This document shows, piece after piece, positions 14,908 through 23,847 of a stretch of DNA of 32,168 bases. This DNA is from Sulfidibacterium sp964549335 (GTDB lineage Bacteria; Bacteroidota; Bacteroidia; Bacteroidales; F082). The stretch lies in contig CAZJUQ010000052.1 in NCBI GenBank assembly GCA_964549335.1, positions 1 through 32,168 of the forward strand, read 5' to 3'. The notes beneath the pieces are model-generated. The model was not told the DNA's origin and made no database searches. It was given only the letters and a program-made list of their open reading frames with translations. Position 1 is the first letter of the stretch. Each line of letters opens with the position of its first letter. Position numbers and translations under genes: made by a program.

Positions 14908-15765
14908 ATGCAGAATTTTAACAAATACGATTTGACTTTTGATGATTTGAATGCCCGCATAAAAGAGATATTACCGGAACCGTTAACGGTTTCCGAAAAG
15001 TTGGCTATCGGTAAAACAATATTGAATTGTATTGATTTGACAACCCTGAGTGGTACCGACAACCGTAAAAAGGTTGAAGAGTTAAGCAAACAGGCTATTT
15101 CGTACAAAAGAGATGATTTGGGTATTGAAAATACTGCCGCCGTATGCGTTTACCCTGTTTTTGCCGGCACCGTTTCGAGTGTTTTAAGCGGGAGCGGAGT
15201 AAAGACGGCATCTGTTGCGGGTGCGTTTCCCAGCGGACAGTCGCCTTTGGAAATAAGAATTAAGGAGGTTGAGTACGCTTTGGAAAACGGTGCCGAAGAG
15301 ATAGATATGGTAATTTCGCGCGGCAGGCTTCTCGAAGGCGACGAGGATTTTGTTTTTGAAGAGGTTAGCGCAATAAAAGAGGTGTGCGGTAATGCACATT
15401 TAAAGGTTATATTGGAAACCGGAGAGCTGAAAACGGTAAACCTGATACGTCGTGCATCGGAGATAGCAATACTGGCCGGCGCCGATTTTTTAAAGACCTC
15501 AACCGGGAAAATACAACCGGCCGCCACTCCCGGAGCACTTCTGATAATGCTCGATACCATTAAGGAGTATTATAATAAAACCGGACGGAAAATAGGTGTA
15601 AAACCCGCAGGAGGTATTTCGGAACCTGACGACGCCATTAAGTATTATCTCTTAACACAAGCTGTTTTGGGCAATGAATGGATGAATAATTCGTTGTTTA
15701 GAATAGGGGCAAGCCGCTTGGCCGATAAAATGTATGATTTTATTATTGATAACTCAACGTTCTGA
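14908..15765 (+). CDS. deoC: Deoxyribose-phosphate aldolase
   Basis: A 285-residue class I aldolase that splits 2-deoxyribose-5-phosphate into glyceraldehyde-3-phosphate and acetaldehyde, in deoxynucleoside catabolism. The Schiff-base lysine is K196 in ADFLKTSTGK, and the second catalytic lysine is K232 in GVKPAGGI. C-terminal FRIGASRLAD is the phosphate-binding end of the barrel. The protein carries an N-terminal helical extension relative to the roughly 220-residue short forms and is near the length of the E. coli type. It heads a plus-strand group with a T9SS-tailed thioredoxin (4 bases away) and a lipoprotein. Confidence 0.95.
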   Translation: MQNFNKYDLTFDDLNARIKEILPEPLTVSEKLAIGKTILNCIDLTTLSGTDNRKKVEELSKQAISYKRDDLGIENTAAVCVYPVFAGTVSSVLSGSGVKTASVAGAFPSGQSPLEIRIKEVEYALENGAEEIDMVISRGRLLEGDEDFVFEEVSAIKEVCGNAHLKVILETGELKTVNLIRRASEIAILAGADFLKTSTGKIQPAATPGALLIMLDTIKEYYNKTGRKIGVKPAGGISEPDDAIKYYLLTQAVLGNEWMNNSLFRIGASRLADKMYDFIIDNSTF

Positions 15766-15769
15766 AAAT

Positions 15770-16564
15770 ATGGGAAGATTTAAAATTTTTGTTTTTGCAA
15801 CGGCATTACTCTTTTTTATTCCGTTTACCGAATTGTATTCGCAAACCCCCCTTACCGAAGCTGTCGATTTTCATGTAAAGACTCCCGACGGTACAACCAT
15901 ATACCTGTTTCAGTTGCTCGACGACGATAAAATCGTTGTAATTGACTTTTTTTCGGTGGGATGCGGTTATTGCCAGACATATGCTCCCGATTTTCAAGCA
16001 TCGTACGAGGATTTCGGCGAGAATGACGGAAATGTTTTCTTTATGAAAATAAATTGGGGCAGCGATAATGCCGCAGTGCGTAACTTCGACTCGATTTACG
16101 GACAAACCATGCCCACGGTAAGCGGTACTCAGGGCGGCGGAAATCAGGTCTTTAACGATTATCAAATATTGTCGTATCCTACAGTGATAGTTATTACGCC
16201 CGACCATAAAATTTTTAATCAATACATTTGGCCGCCCGATAATTATCAAATCGATTCGGTGGTGATAGCGGCAGGTGGAATTTTGACGGGTACCGGAGAA
16301 AATTTGTTCAAAAACGGTGAAGTGTCCATTTATCCCAATCCCGCCGGCGGTTATTGTTTTATAAAAGTCAATGGTGAAAAAGGGTTTGCAGGTTTGGAGT
16401 ACGACATTACCGATATGGCAGGTATGGTGGTGACGGACGGAAAGGCTAAAGTGAGTGACGGTATAACGTATATCCCTTTAAGAAATATGAACAGCGGTCT
16501 CTATTTCGTGCGTTTTTACAAACACGGTATTATTTTTGCCGTAAAACGTTTAATGGTAAAATAG
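15770..16564 (+). CDS. Secreted thioredoxin-fold protein with T9SS type A sorting tail
   Basis: From ATG 15770 the product has 264 residues. It has a signal peptide (about 1-24, ending YSQ), then a TlpA/thioredoxin-like domain with the redox pair C65-G-Y-C68 in FFSVGCGYCQTYAPDF. The C-terminal 75 residues form a Por secretion tail starting at VSIYPNPAGG and ending in a basic KRLMVK. The tail is cleaved and the protein anchored or released at the cell surface by the T9SS. An extracellular disulfide oxidoreductase role is inferred. A longer frame from 15734 would overlap deoC and disrupt the signal peptide, so it is rejected as start. The lipoprotein gene begins 7 bases downstream. Confidence 0.88.
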   Translation: MGRFKIFVFATALLFFIPFTELYSQTPLTEAVDFHVKTPDGTTIYLFQLLDDDKIVVIDFFSVGCGYCQTYAPDFQASYEDFGENDGNVFFMKINWGSDNAAVRNFDSIYGQTMPTVSGTQGGGNQVFNDYQILSYPTVIVITPDHKIFNQYIWPPDNYQIDSVVIAAGGILTGTGENLFKNGEVSIYPNPAGGYCFIKVNGEKGFAGLEYDITDMAGMVVTDGKAKVSDGITYIPLRNMNSGLYFVRFYKHGIIFAVKRLMVK

Positions 16565-16571
16565 TTGCAAA

Positions 16572-17000
16572 ATGAAAAAAATACAATCCCGTATTCTGGT
16601 AAATACCCTTCTTATATTGATTTCGGGTATGTTGCTTACATTTGGTTCGTGTACCGACGACGACCCCTTTGCCGTTGATCCCGAACAAGATGTTGCTGAA
16701 AAATTTCTCGGAACATGGCATGTATCCGACAACGCTCAAAAACTTAATTACGACGTCGTAATAGAGCGTAACACCGTAAATTCGAACAGTGAAATTATTT
16801 TGAACAATTTTGCAGGTGTTAACGGAAGCGTTAAAGGTTATGTAACCGATAATTCGGTGGTAATAAGCAAACAGCAAGCAGGTGAAGGTTACATGGTTGA
16901 AGGTTCGGGTAGTTACATCAACAACGGAAAATTGGAGTTTACTTATACACTCGACGACGGTATAGACTCTGAACTGCGAAAAGCGGTGTTTACCAAATAA
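16572..17000 (+). CDS. Lipoprotein with lipocalin-like domain
   Basis: A 142-residue lipoprotein with lipobox TFGSC (Cys at residue 27). TDDDPF follows the cysteine; such acidic residues right after the Cys resemble the lipoprotein export signal that sends Bacteroidota lipoproteins to the outside surface. The mature part contains FLGTWHVSD and later beta-strand-rich GSGSYINNGKLEFTYTLDDG, the look of small lipocalin-like or DUF-type beta-barrel domains in this phylum. Its ligand and role are unknown. It is close behind the thioredoxin gene and abuts a convergent DUF4296 gene with no intervening base. Confidence 0.72.
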   Translation: MKKIQSRILVNTLLILISGMLLTFGSCTDDDPFAVDPEQDVAEKFLGTWHVSDNAQKLNYDVVIERNTVNSNSEIILNNFAGVNGSVKGYVTDNSVVISKQQAGEGYMVEGSGSYINNGKLEFTYTLDDGIDSELRKAVFTK

Positions 17001-17513
17001 TTACCGTAATACCCATACGGGCATGCCGGGATCGTGCATTAAAGAATCAACCCGGGTAGCGATACTGTCGGAATTCCACATAGGAGAGGGGGGAATTGAG
17101 GTTTTCGTGTTTTGTCGCTTCGATTGTTGTTCCTTTTTCTTAATATTCTCTTTTATTGCAGTGAGTTTTCCGATAACTTCATCGTAAATTTCAAGCATTT
17201 CGTCGTATTGCGATGAATAGTATTCCATGTTTTGTTCAAATTCATCGGAGGTAATACCATACTTTATAAATACCCTGTTGTAATACTCTTTTTTCAAATT
17301 TTTGTTATTTACCCTGTTAATGTTATCGTAAGAGACAATACCGTCAACCAAATTTATATCGGTAATAATAGAAACCATGGTGTTGTGCGGGATGATTTTT
17401 TCAGGTTTTTGCACAATATCCCTGTTTACGTGGTAGCACGATACCAGTAGAAAAGACAATATCAATGCGGTCGGTAAATGTATTTTAAAAATAGATTCAA
17501 ATCTGTTTTTCAT
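17001..17513 (-). CDS. DUF4296 lipoprotein
   Basis: A 170-residue lipoprotein with lipobox LVSC (Cys at 26). The mature region begins with KPEKIIPHNTMVSIITDINLVDGI, the typical DUF4296 opening (P..lI....M..il.DihlaeA), then a helical region with YYNRVFIKYGITSDEFEQNMEYYS and a low-complexity tail. The family is restricted mainly to Bacteroidota and has unknown function. The gene is preceded at 17514-17561 by the end of recQ, whose terminator probably separates them. Its stop codon directly touches that of the convergent lipoprotein gene. Confidence 0.83.
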   Translation of the reverse strand: MKNRFESIFKIHLPTALILSFLLVSCYHVNRDIVQKPEKIIPHNTMVSIITDINLVDGIVSYDNINRVNNKNLKKEYYNRVFIKYGITSDEFEQNMEYYSSQYDEMLEIYDEVIGKLTAIKENIKKKEQQSKRQNTKTSIPPSPMWNSDSIATRVDSLMHDPGMPVWVLR

Positions 17514-17540
17514 TACGGTAATATATGCCCTCGTATTAAT

Positions 17541-17578
17541 TAAAAAAAAACGGAAGGGATATTAATTTCCCACTTCCG
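17541..17578 (-). terminator. recQ terminator overlapping its stop codon
   Basis: On the minus strand CGGAAG (17578-17573) pairs with CTTCCG (17556-17551), extended by GGG/CCC around a bulge. A run of nine Ts (17550-17542) follows. The recQ TAA lies in the loop, so termination begins essentially at the end of translation. Confidence 0.8.
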
Positions 17579-19766
17579 ACAGATATTTTATTCTCATAAG
17601 TCTGATTTCCTCTTCGGTATATTCGGGTTCGCCGAGTTCGGCAAGGGCATCTTCCACCGAGTCGGTTTCGGCTTCGGAGAAATAATCGAGGATATCTTCC
17701 TGGTGATATTCGTCAATTTTTTCGTTTATATAGTAATTTATATCCAAATGTGTTCCCGAAGCAACAATACTTTCTATTTCGGTCAATATTTCGTCGTATG
17801 TAAGGTTTTTTGCGTGAGCTACATCTTCGAGCGGCAGTTTGCGGTCAATACTTTTTATAATGTAAACCTTCAACCCCGATTTGTTAACCACCGATTTTAT
17901 AATAATGTCGTTGGGACGCGTAATATCGTGTTCTTCTACATATTCTTTAATGAGTTTTAAGAAAGGCTCGCCGTATTTTTGGGCTTTACCTGCACCGACA
18001 CCCACAATCTGTTTCAACTCTTCCATGGTAATTGGATACTGAATTGCCATATCTTCGAGCGAGGGGTCTTGAAAGATTACAAACGGCGGGAGTTTTTCCT
18101 TGCGCGAAATATCCTTTCTCAAATCTTTCAGCATGGCAAAGAGCATTTCATCGGTACCGCTTCCCTGTTTTCCTCCACCTTTGGTAATGATGCCGTCATC
18201 GTCGCTGCTTTCGAAATCGCGGTCTTTGGCTATCATTATCGAATAAGGATTTTTGATAAATTCTTTCCCTTTTTCGGTAATTTTCAGTATTCCGTAATTT
18301 TCTATCTCTTTTTCGAGGAGGCGGTTTATGAGACATTGGCGCAAGACGGTTCCCCAAAATTTACTCTCTTTCTCTTTTCCTTTTCCGAAAAAGTCGTGTT
18401 TGTCGAGTTTTATGGCTTTGACATCTCCCGTTTTGTTTCCTGCTATTACATCGGCTACCAATTTGGCTTTAAATTGTTGCTTGAGAGCTACAACGGCTTC
18501 GAGTGCAAGTTTGATATACTCTTTACCTTCGAATTTTTCTTTGGGATACAAGCAGTTGTCGCAAGCTCCGCAGTTGTCCTTATCGTACTCTTCGCCGAAA
18601 TAGTGCAGCAGCAAACGGTGACGGCAAACCGACGATTCGGCGTAAGCCACTGTTTCGAACAGCAGTTCTTTTGCTATTTCCTGTTCGGCAACGGGTTTGT
18701 CTTTCATGAATTTTTCCAGCTTCTGGATGTCATCGTAACTGTAAAAAGTTATACAGTTACCTTCGCCGCCGTCGCGTCCTGCACGTCCTGTTTCCTGATA
18801 AAATCCTTCTATGCTTTTGGGAATGTCGTGATGAATTACAAAACGAATGTCGGGTTTGTCGATTCCCATTCCAAAAGCAATGGTGGCGACAATTACGTCA
18901 ACATCTTCCATCAAAAAGCGGTCTTGATTGTTGCGTCGGGTGGCGGCATCCAATCCTGCATGGTAGGGGAGGGCTTTTATGCCGTTAACCTGTAAGGTTT
19001 CTGCAATCTCTTCCACCTTTTTACGGCTTAAACAATAGACTATCCCCGATTTTCCCGGTTGAGTTTTAATGTATTTTATAATGTCTTTGATGACATGTTT
19101 TGTTTTAGGTCTTATTTCGTAGTAGAGGTTGGGTCTGTCGAACGACGATTTGAAAACTTTGGCATCGGTTATTTCGAGTGTTTTAAGTATGTCTTCCTGA
19201 ACTTTGAGCGTTGCTGTAGCCGTAAGTGCAATTATTGGTACGTCCTGTTTTATGGCTTGGATAATGGGTTTAAGTTTGCGGTATTCGGGACGGAAATCGT
19301 GTCCCCATTCCGAAATACAGTGAGCCTCGTCAATGGCATAAAAGGATATTTTTATTTGTTTAAGGAAATCGATATTCTCCAATTTTGTCAACGATTCGGG
19401 AGCCATGTAAAGCAGTTTGGTCTTTCCGTCAAGAAGGTCGTTTTTTACTTGTGTCATTTCGGCTTTGGATAAAGAGGAATTCATAACATGGGCAATTCCC
19501 GATTGCGCACTGAAATTCCTTATCATGTCCACCTGGTTTTTCATCAAAGCTATCAAGGGCGACACCACTATTGCCGTTCCCTCTTTTATCAATGCCGGAA
19601 GTTGATAACATAACGATTTACCCCCACCCGTAGGCATAACAACAAAAGTGTTGTTATTTTCCATAACACTGTTTATGATGGCTTCCTGGTTTCCTTTAAA
19701 GCTGCTGAAACCAAAGAAGTTTTTCATTGTAGCCCGCAATTGATATTTATCATTTGCACTTTCCAT
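17562..19766 (-). CDS. recQ: ATP-dependent DNA helicase RecQ
   Basis: A 734-residue 3'-5' DNA helicase acting in recombination and replication-fork repair. The superfamily 2 core has Walker A PTGGGKS (45-51), DEAH (146-149) and the motif VI block QETGRAGRDGG. The RecQ-Ct zinc site has four Cys in CRHRLLLHYFG...NCGACDNC, followed by the winged helix. An HRDC domain follows around 520-595 (LPPFVIFQDPSLEDMA). A further 135 residues at the C-terminus, ending very acidic, form an extra helical region common in Bacteroidota RecQ. Length is typical for the phylum. Start ATG 19766 is preceded by AAAGGAAAAA, a fair ribosome site. Confidence 0.96.
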   Translation of the reverse strand: MESANDKYQLRATMKNFFGFSSFKGNQEAIINSVMENNNTFVVMPTGGGKSLCYQLPALIKEGTAIVVSPLIALMKNQVDMIRNFSAQSGIAHVMNSSLSKAEMTQVKNDLLDGKTKLLYMAPESLTKLENIDFLKQIKISFYAIDEAHCISEWGHDFRPEYRKLKPIIQAIKQDVPIIALTATATLKVQEDILKTLEITDAKVFKSSFDRPNLYYEIRPKTKHVIKDIIKYIKTQPGKSGIVYCLSRKKVEEIAETLQVNGIKALPYHAGLDAATRRNNQDRFLMEDVDVIVATIAFGMGIDKPDIRFVIHHDIPKSIEGFYQETGRAGRDGGEGNCITFYSYDDIQKLEKFMKDKPVAEQEIAKELLFETVAYAESSVCRHRLLLHYFGEEYDKDNCGACDNCLYPKEKFEGKEYIKLALEAVVALKQQFKAKLVADVIAGNKTGDVKAIKLDKHDFFGKGKEKESKFWGTVLRQCLINRLLEKEIENYGILKITEKGKEFIKNPYSIMIAKDRDFESSDDDGIITKGGGKQGSGTDEMLFAMLKDLRKDISRKEKLPPFVIFQDPSLEDMAIQYPITMEELKQIVGVGAGKAQKYGEPFLKLIKEYVEEHDITRPNDIIIKSVVNKSGLKVYIIKSIDRKLPLEDVAHAKNLTYDEILTEIESIVASGTHLDINYYINEKIDEYHQEDILDYFSEAETDSVEDALAELGEPEYTEEEIRLMRIKYLSEVGN

Positions 19767-19915
19767 TTTTTCCTTTGAATATTTAAATTTTATAGTACTT
19801 TTGATACAAATTTTAATGCAAAAAAAATACCTGTTTTTATAATTAAAATTTACAAAAACAGTTTATACAAATATATACAAAAAAATCTTTGTTTAATACA
19901 ACAAAATAAAAAAAA

Positions 19916-20881
19916 TTGATTTCTGTAGAAAAAATAAAGCAGGTTGCAATAGACTCTATTGATATAGAAGCTAGGAGTATCAACGGATTGAAAAGTTCCG
20001 TAAATTCCGATTTCGTAGAGTCGGTAAAGTTAATATTGAACAACAGGGGCAGGGTTGTGGTTACCGGCATAGGGAAAAGCGCCATAATAGCCTCCAAGGT
20101 TGTTGCCACGTTCAATTCGACGGGTACACCGTCAATATTTATGCATGCCGCCGATGCCATTCACGGCGATTTGGGAATTGTAGGCAAAGATGATATTGTT
20201 ATGGCAATATCGAAAAGCGGCGAAACACCCGAAATTAAGGTGTTGATACCATTGATAAAGGCACGCGGCAACAAACTGATTGCCATGGTCGGTAACAACG
20301 GGTCGTACCTTGCGTCGCAGGCCGATTATGTATTGAATGTTTCGGTTGAACATGAGGCTTGCCCCAATAATTTGGCACCCACATCGAGCACTACGGCACA
20401 ATTGGTAATGGGCGACGCTTTGGCTGTGTGTTTGCTGGAACTCAGAGGGTTTACTCCGGGTGATTTTGCCAAGTTTCACCCCGGCGGCGCTTTGGGAAAA
20501 CGTATGTATTTGAGAGTTTCGGATTTGTATTCGAGAAATCCGGTGCCGGAAGTGGATGTTAACGAAAAAATGAGCAATGTTATTCTTGAAATTTCCTCGA
20601 AAAGATTGGGAGCCACCGCAGTACTGGAAAACGGCAAACTCGTTGGTATGATTACAGACGGCGATTTGAGACGTATGATAGAAAAATACCCCGATTACAA
20701 AGACCTGAAAGCCGTTGATATTATGACACGCAACCCGAAAACCATAGACAAAAACAGACTCGCCGTTGATGCATTAAGCAAAATGCGCGAAAACAATATT
20801 ACGCAGTTGGCTGTTGCCGAAGGTGACAAATATTTGGGTATAATACATTTGCACGATATTTTAAAAGAGGGGATTTTGTAA
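19916..20881 (+). CDS. kdsD: Arabinose-5-phosphate isomerase (KdsD/KpsF/GutQ)
   Basis: A 321-residue sugar isomerase converting ribulose-5-phosphate to arabinose-5-phosphate, the first step of Kdo synthesis. An N-terminal SIS domain (about 30-165) has GIGKSAIIASK and the SKSGETPE loop. The HPGGALGKR motif links to a pair of CBS domains (about 205-321). The start is TTG: a TAA at 19907-19909 lies three codons upstream and no ATG occurs before the conserved region. A near-consensus -7 box (AATCTTTG, one mismatch) at 19884-19891 fits this start. lptB begins 16 bases downstream, the usual pairing with LPS export genes. Confidence 0.93.
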   Translation: MISVEKIKQVAIDSIDIEARSINGLKSSVNSDFVESVKLILNNRGRVVVTGIGKSAIIASKVVATFNSTGTPSIFMHAADAIHGDLGIVGKDDIVMAISKSGETPEIKVLIPLIKARGNKLIAMVGNNGSYLASQADYVLNVSVEHEACPNNLAPTSSTTAQLVMGDALAVCLLELRGFTPGDFAKFHPGGALGKRMYLRVSDLYSRNPVPEVDVNEKMSNVILEISSKRLGATAVLENGKLVGMITDGDLRRMIEKYPDYKDLKAVDIMTRNPKTIDKNRLAVDALSKMRENNITQLAVAEGDKYLGIIHLHDILKEGIL

Positions 20882-20897
20882 AGAAAACAGGTTTGTT

Positions 20898-21632
20898 ATG
20901 CGATTATGGACAAATGAATTGGTAAAAAAATACCGTCAGCGTACGGTTGTAAAAAAGGTGTCGGTAGAGGTAAATCAAGGCGAGATAATAGGGTTGCTTG
21001 GTCCCAACGGTGCGGGAAAAACCACAACTTTTTATATGATAGTAGGCTTGATAAAACCTTTTTCGGGGCAGGTATTTCTCGAAGATAAGGATATTTCAAA
21101 ACTGCCGATGTACAAGAGGGCTCAGTTGGGAATAGGATATTTGTCGCAAGAGGCTTCCGTGTTTCGCCATTTGAGCGTTGAAGATAATCTGAAAGCTGTA
21201 TTGGAGTTTACCAAACTGTCGAAAAAGGAGCAACAAATGCGGGTGGAGGGGCTTTTGGATGAGTTCGGGTTGCAAAATATACGTAAAAGTAAGGGGATTC
21301 AACTTTCGGGAGGTGAACGAAGGCGTACCGAGATAGCCCGTGCTTTGGCAATGAATCCGAAATTCTTTTTGCTTGACGAGCCCTTTGCCGGTGTTGACCC
21401 CATTGCCGTCGAAGATATTCAAAATATTGTTTCGCATTTAAAAGATAAAAATATCGGCATTCTTATAACCGACCACAATGTTCACGAAACATTGAGTATT
21501 ACCGACAGGGCATATCTTTTGTTTGAGGGGTCCATACTAAAGTCGGGGACCGCCGAAGAGCTTGCCGCCGACAAGCATGTGCGTAAAGTTTATCTCGGAC
21601 AAAATTTCGAACTGCGCAAAAAAAACGGTTGA
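20898..21632 (+). CDS. lptB: LPS export ABC ATPase LptB
   Basis: A 244-residue ATPase of the LptB2FG complex, which extracts LPS from the inner membrane and drives it along the Lpt bridge. Walker A is GPNGAGKT (35-42), the signature is LSGGERRRTEIARALA, Walker B is FFLLDEPFAGVDP, and the H-loop is ITDHNVHETL. SQEASVFRHLSVEDN at the Q-loop is diagnostic of LptB rather than of LivG. It is co-oriented with kdsD (16-base gap), tying Kdo precursor synthesis to LPS export. Its end is 8 bases from the convergent ligA stop codon. Confidence 0.94.
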   Translation: MRLWTNELVKKYRQRTVVKKVSVEVNQGEIIGLLGPNGAGKTTTFYMIVGLIKPFSGQVFLEDKDISKLPMYKRAQLGIGYLSQEASVFRHLSVEDNLKAVLEFTKLSKKEQQMRVEGLLDEFGLQNIRKSKGIQLSGGERRRTEIARALAMNPKFFLLDEPFAGVDPIAVEDIQNIVSHLKDKNIGILITDHNVHETLSITDRAYLLFEGSILKSGTAEELAADKHVRKVYLGQNFELRKKNG

Positions 21633-21640
21633 TACCCTGC

Positions 21641-23689
21641 TCAGGATATCATTTTTTCAAAATCTTCTTCCGAAATAACGGGAATATTAAGTTTCAGGGC
21701 TTTTTCTTTTTTTGAAGGTCCCATCTTATCGCCGGCAAGAAGGTAGTCGGTTTTCGACGATATGGAACTTGTGTTTTTGCCGCCGTACCGCTCTATTAAC
21801 GCTTTTATTTCGTCGCGACTGTAATTTTTAAAAACCCCGCTTACCACAAACGATTTTCCCTGTAGTTTGTTTTCATAAACGGAAGTTGAACCGTCATCCT
21901 TAATCTCAAGTTTGACACCCTTCTCTTTCAGACGTTCAATGATTTTTATATGTTCCTCTTTTTTAAAATAATTAATAACCGATTCGGCAATTTTTTCACC
22001 AATCTCCTCCACCGCCACAAGTTCGTCGAACGATGCTCTGATAAGGTTGTCGATACTCTTAAAGTGGTTGGCAAGTTTTTTAGCCACAGTTTCGCCCACA
22101 TATCTGATGCCAAGAGCATAAAGCACTCTTGTAAAGGGTACGGTTTTGGATTGTTCGATACCTTTTAAAATATTTTGCACTGTTTTTTCGCGGAAGCTGA
22201 TTTTCTTTTCTTTTTTTCCATCGCCGGCGGGAATAATTTTTTCGAGGCCTATCAATTTGTCGTAAGTAAGGTCGTATAAGTCGGCAATATTTTTCACGAG
22301 GCCGTGGTCGTACAACATCTCTATTTTTCCTTCGCCGAGGCTGTCGATGTTCATTGCTTTGCGCGAAATAAAATGTTCGAGTTTACCTTTAATTTGCGGG
22401 GGGCAACCGTCTTCGTTAGGGCAATAATGTGCCGCTTCACCCTCTTTTCTTATGAGTGGTGTTCCGCATTGCGGACAGTTTTTGATAAATTCGACGGGTT
22501 TTGCTCCTTCGGGACGTTTTTGCAAATTTACACCCACTATTTTGGGAATGATTTCACCTCCCTTTTCAACAAAAACGGTATCGCCGATACGAACATCCAG
22601 AGCTTTGATAATATCGGCATTATGCAGGCTTGCCCTTTTGACCGTTGTTCCCGCCAGCAAAACGGGTTTCAGGTTTGCAACAGGAGTTACAGCTCCGGTA
22701 CGTCCCACCTGATAATCTATTGAAAGCAAGGTGGTTTCAGCCCGTTCGGCTTTAAATTTATATGCAATTGCCCAACGGGGACTTTTGGCGGTGTATCCCA
22801 ATTCCTTTTGCAACCGAATGTCGTTAACCTTAATAACAATGCCGTCGATATCGAATGGTAAATTTTTACGTCCTTTTTCCCAGTCGTTTATGTACTCTTT
22901 TATCTCGTCAATATTTTTACAAAGAGCCATATATTTTGAGACTTTAAAGCCGAGGCTTGCAGCGTAGCGCATGCTTTGATAATGGGTTTTTATCCCTTCC
23001 AAATCGTGTGGTATGTAGTAGAGGTAACAGTCGAGGTTACGTTTGGCCACTTCTGCCGGGTCTTGCAATTTTAAAGAGCCTGCCGCAGCATTTCTCGGGT
23101 TGGCAAAAGGGCTCTCTCCAATCTCTTCGCGTTCGCGGTTAAGCCGGTCAAATTCTTTGTGTGGCATAAAAATTTCACCTCTTATTTCAAGTTCATCGGG
23201 GAAGTTGCCTCGCAATCTCAACGGGATGCTCTTTATTGTTTTTACGTTGTTTGTTACATCGTCGCCCCTTATGCCGTCGCCCCGGGTTACGGCGCGTATA
23301 AGGAGTCCCTTTTCATAAATCAAACTTATCGACAGCCCGTCGTACTTCAACTCGCAAACATATTCGGGACTTTTTCCTGTAAGTTTTTTTATTCTGTTGT
23401 CAAACTCCACAATTTCGCCTATTGAATAGCTGTTCGACAACGACATCATGGGATATTTGTGTTTTACGGTACTAAACTCTTTGGTGGGTTCTCCTCCCAC
23501 ACGCATGGTAGGTGAATCGGGAAGCCTGTATTGGGGGAATTGTTTTTCGAGTTTTTCCAACTCTTTGAGTTTTAAATCAAATTCGTAATCGCTTATTACA
23601 GGTTGGGCCAAGACATAATACCTGTAATTGTGCTCTTGCAATTCGCGTGTAAGACGTTCTATTTTTTGTTTGGCTTCAATACCGTTCAT
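21641..23689 (-). CDS. ligA: NAD-dependent DNA ligase LigA
   Basis: A 682-residue replicative ligase joining Okazaki fragments. The order is the Ia domain (YYVLAQPVISDYEFD), the adenylation domain with nucleophile K115 in ELKYDG, an OB fold, a four-Cys zinc finger (CPQCGTPL...YCPNEDGC), helix-hairpin-helix repeats and a C-terminal BRCT domain (about 605-682). Length and all motifs are those of a complete LigA. A short extra insert (GDGKKEKKISFREK) near residue 500 looks like a surface loop. The ATG at 23689 is followed by normal N-terminal sequence. Confidence 0.97.
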   Translation of the reverse strand: MNGIEAKQKIERLTRELQEHNYRYYVLAQPVISDYEFDLKLKELEKLEKQFPQYRLPDSPTMRVGGEPTKEFSTVKHKYPMMSLSNSYSIGEIVEFDNRIKKLTGKSPEYVCELKYDGLSISLIYEKGLLIRAVTRGDGIRGDDVTNNVKTIKSIPLRLRGNFPDELEIRGEIFMPHKEFDRLNREREEIGESPFANPRNAAAGSLKLQDPAEVAKRNLDCYLYYIPHDLEGIKTHYQSMRYAASLGFKVSKYMALCKNIDEIKEYINDWEKGRKNLPFDIDGIVIKVNDIRLQKELGYTAKSPRWAIAYKFKAERAETTLLSIDYQVGRTGAVTPVANLKPVLLAGTTVKRASLHNADIIKALDVRIGDTVFVEKGGEIIPKIVGVNLQKRPEGAKPVEFIKNCPQCGTPLIRKEGEAAHYCPNEDGCPPQIKGKLEHFISRKAMNIDSLGEGKIEMLYDHGLVKNIADLYDLTYDKLIGLEKIIPAGDGKKEKKISFREKTVQNILKGIEQSKTVPFTRVLYALGIRYVGETVAKKLANHFKSIDNLIRASFDELVAVEEIGEKIAESVINYFKKEEHIKIIERLKEKGVKLEIKDDGSTSVYENKLQGKSFVVSGVFKNYSRDEIKALIERYGGKNTSSISSKTDYLLAGDKMGPSKKEKALKLNIPVISEEDFEKMIS

Positions 23690-23847
23690 CTTTGTTAATT
23701 TTTTATGTGTAAAAATACACCCTTTTTACAAACGGGAAAACCTGAACCTGACGGGAGGGTTGCCGTACCGCTTACAGTGTCAAAAAAAAATATATCCTCA
23801 TATGACGGTAAAGCACTATGTTTATAAAAGAGGTGGGCTACAAGATG
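23690..23847. other. Intergenic spacer upstream of ligA
   Basis: A 158-base spacer between the arginine deiminase stop and ligA start, both on the minus strand. It probably carries the ligA promoter; TATTTTTA just upstream differs by one base from the -7 consensus. No small gene or strong terminator is seen. Confidence 0.35.

Noticed and set aside
17979..18995. 338-codon open frame on the plus strand
   Set aside because: It lies entirely antisense to recQ, whose domains are complete and in frame. The translation is Phe/Tyr/Val-rich with no recognisable domain, typical of a shadow frame.
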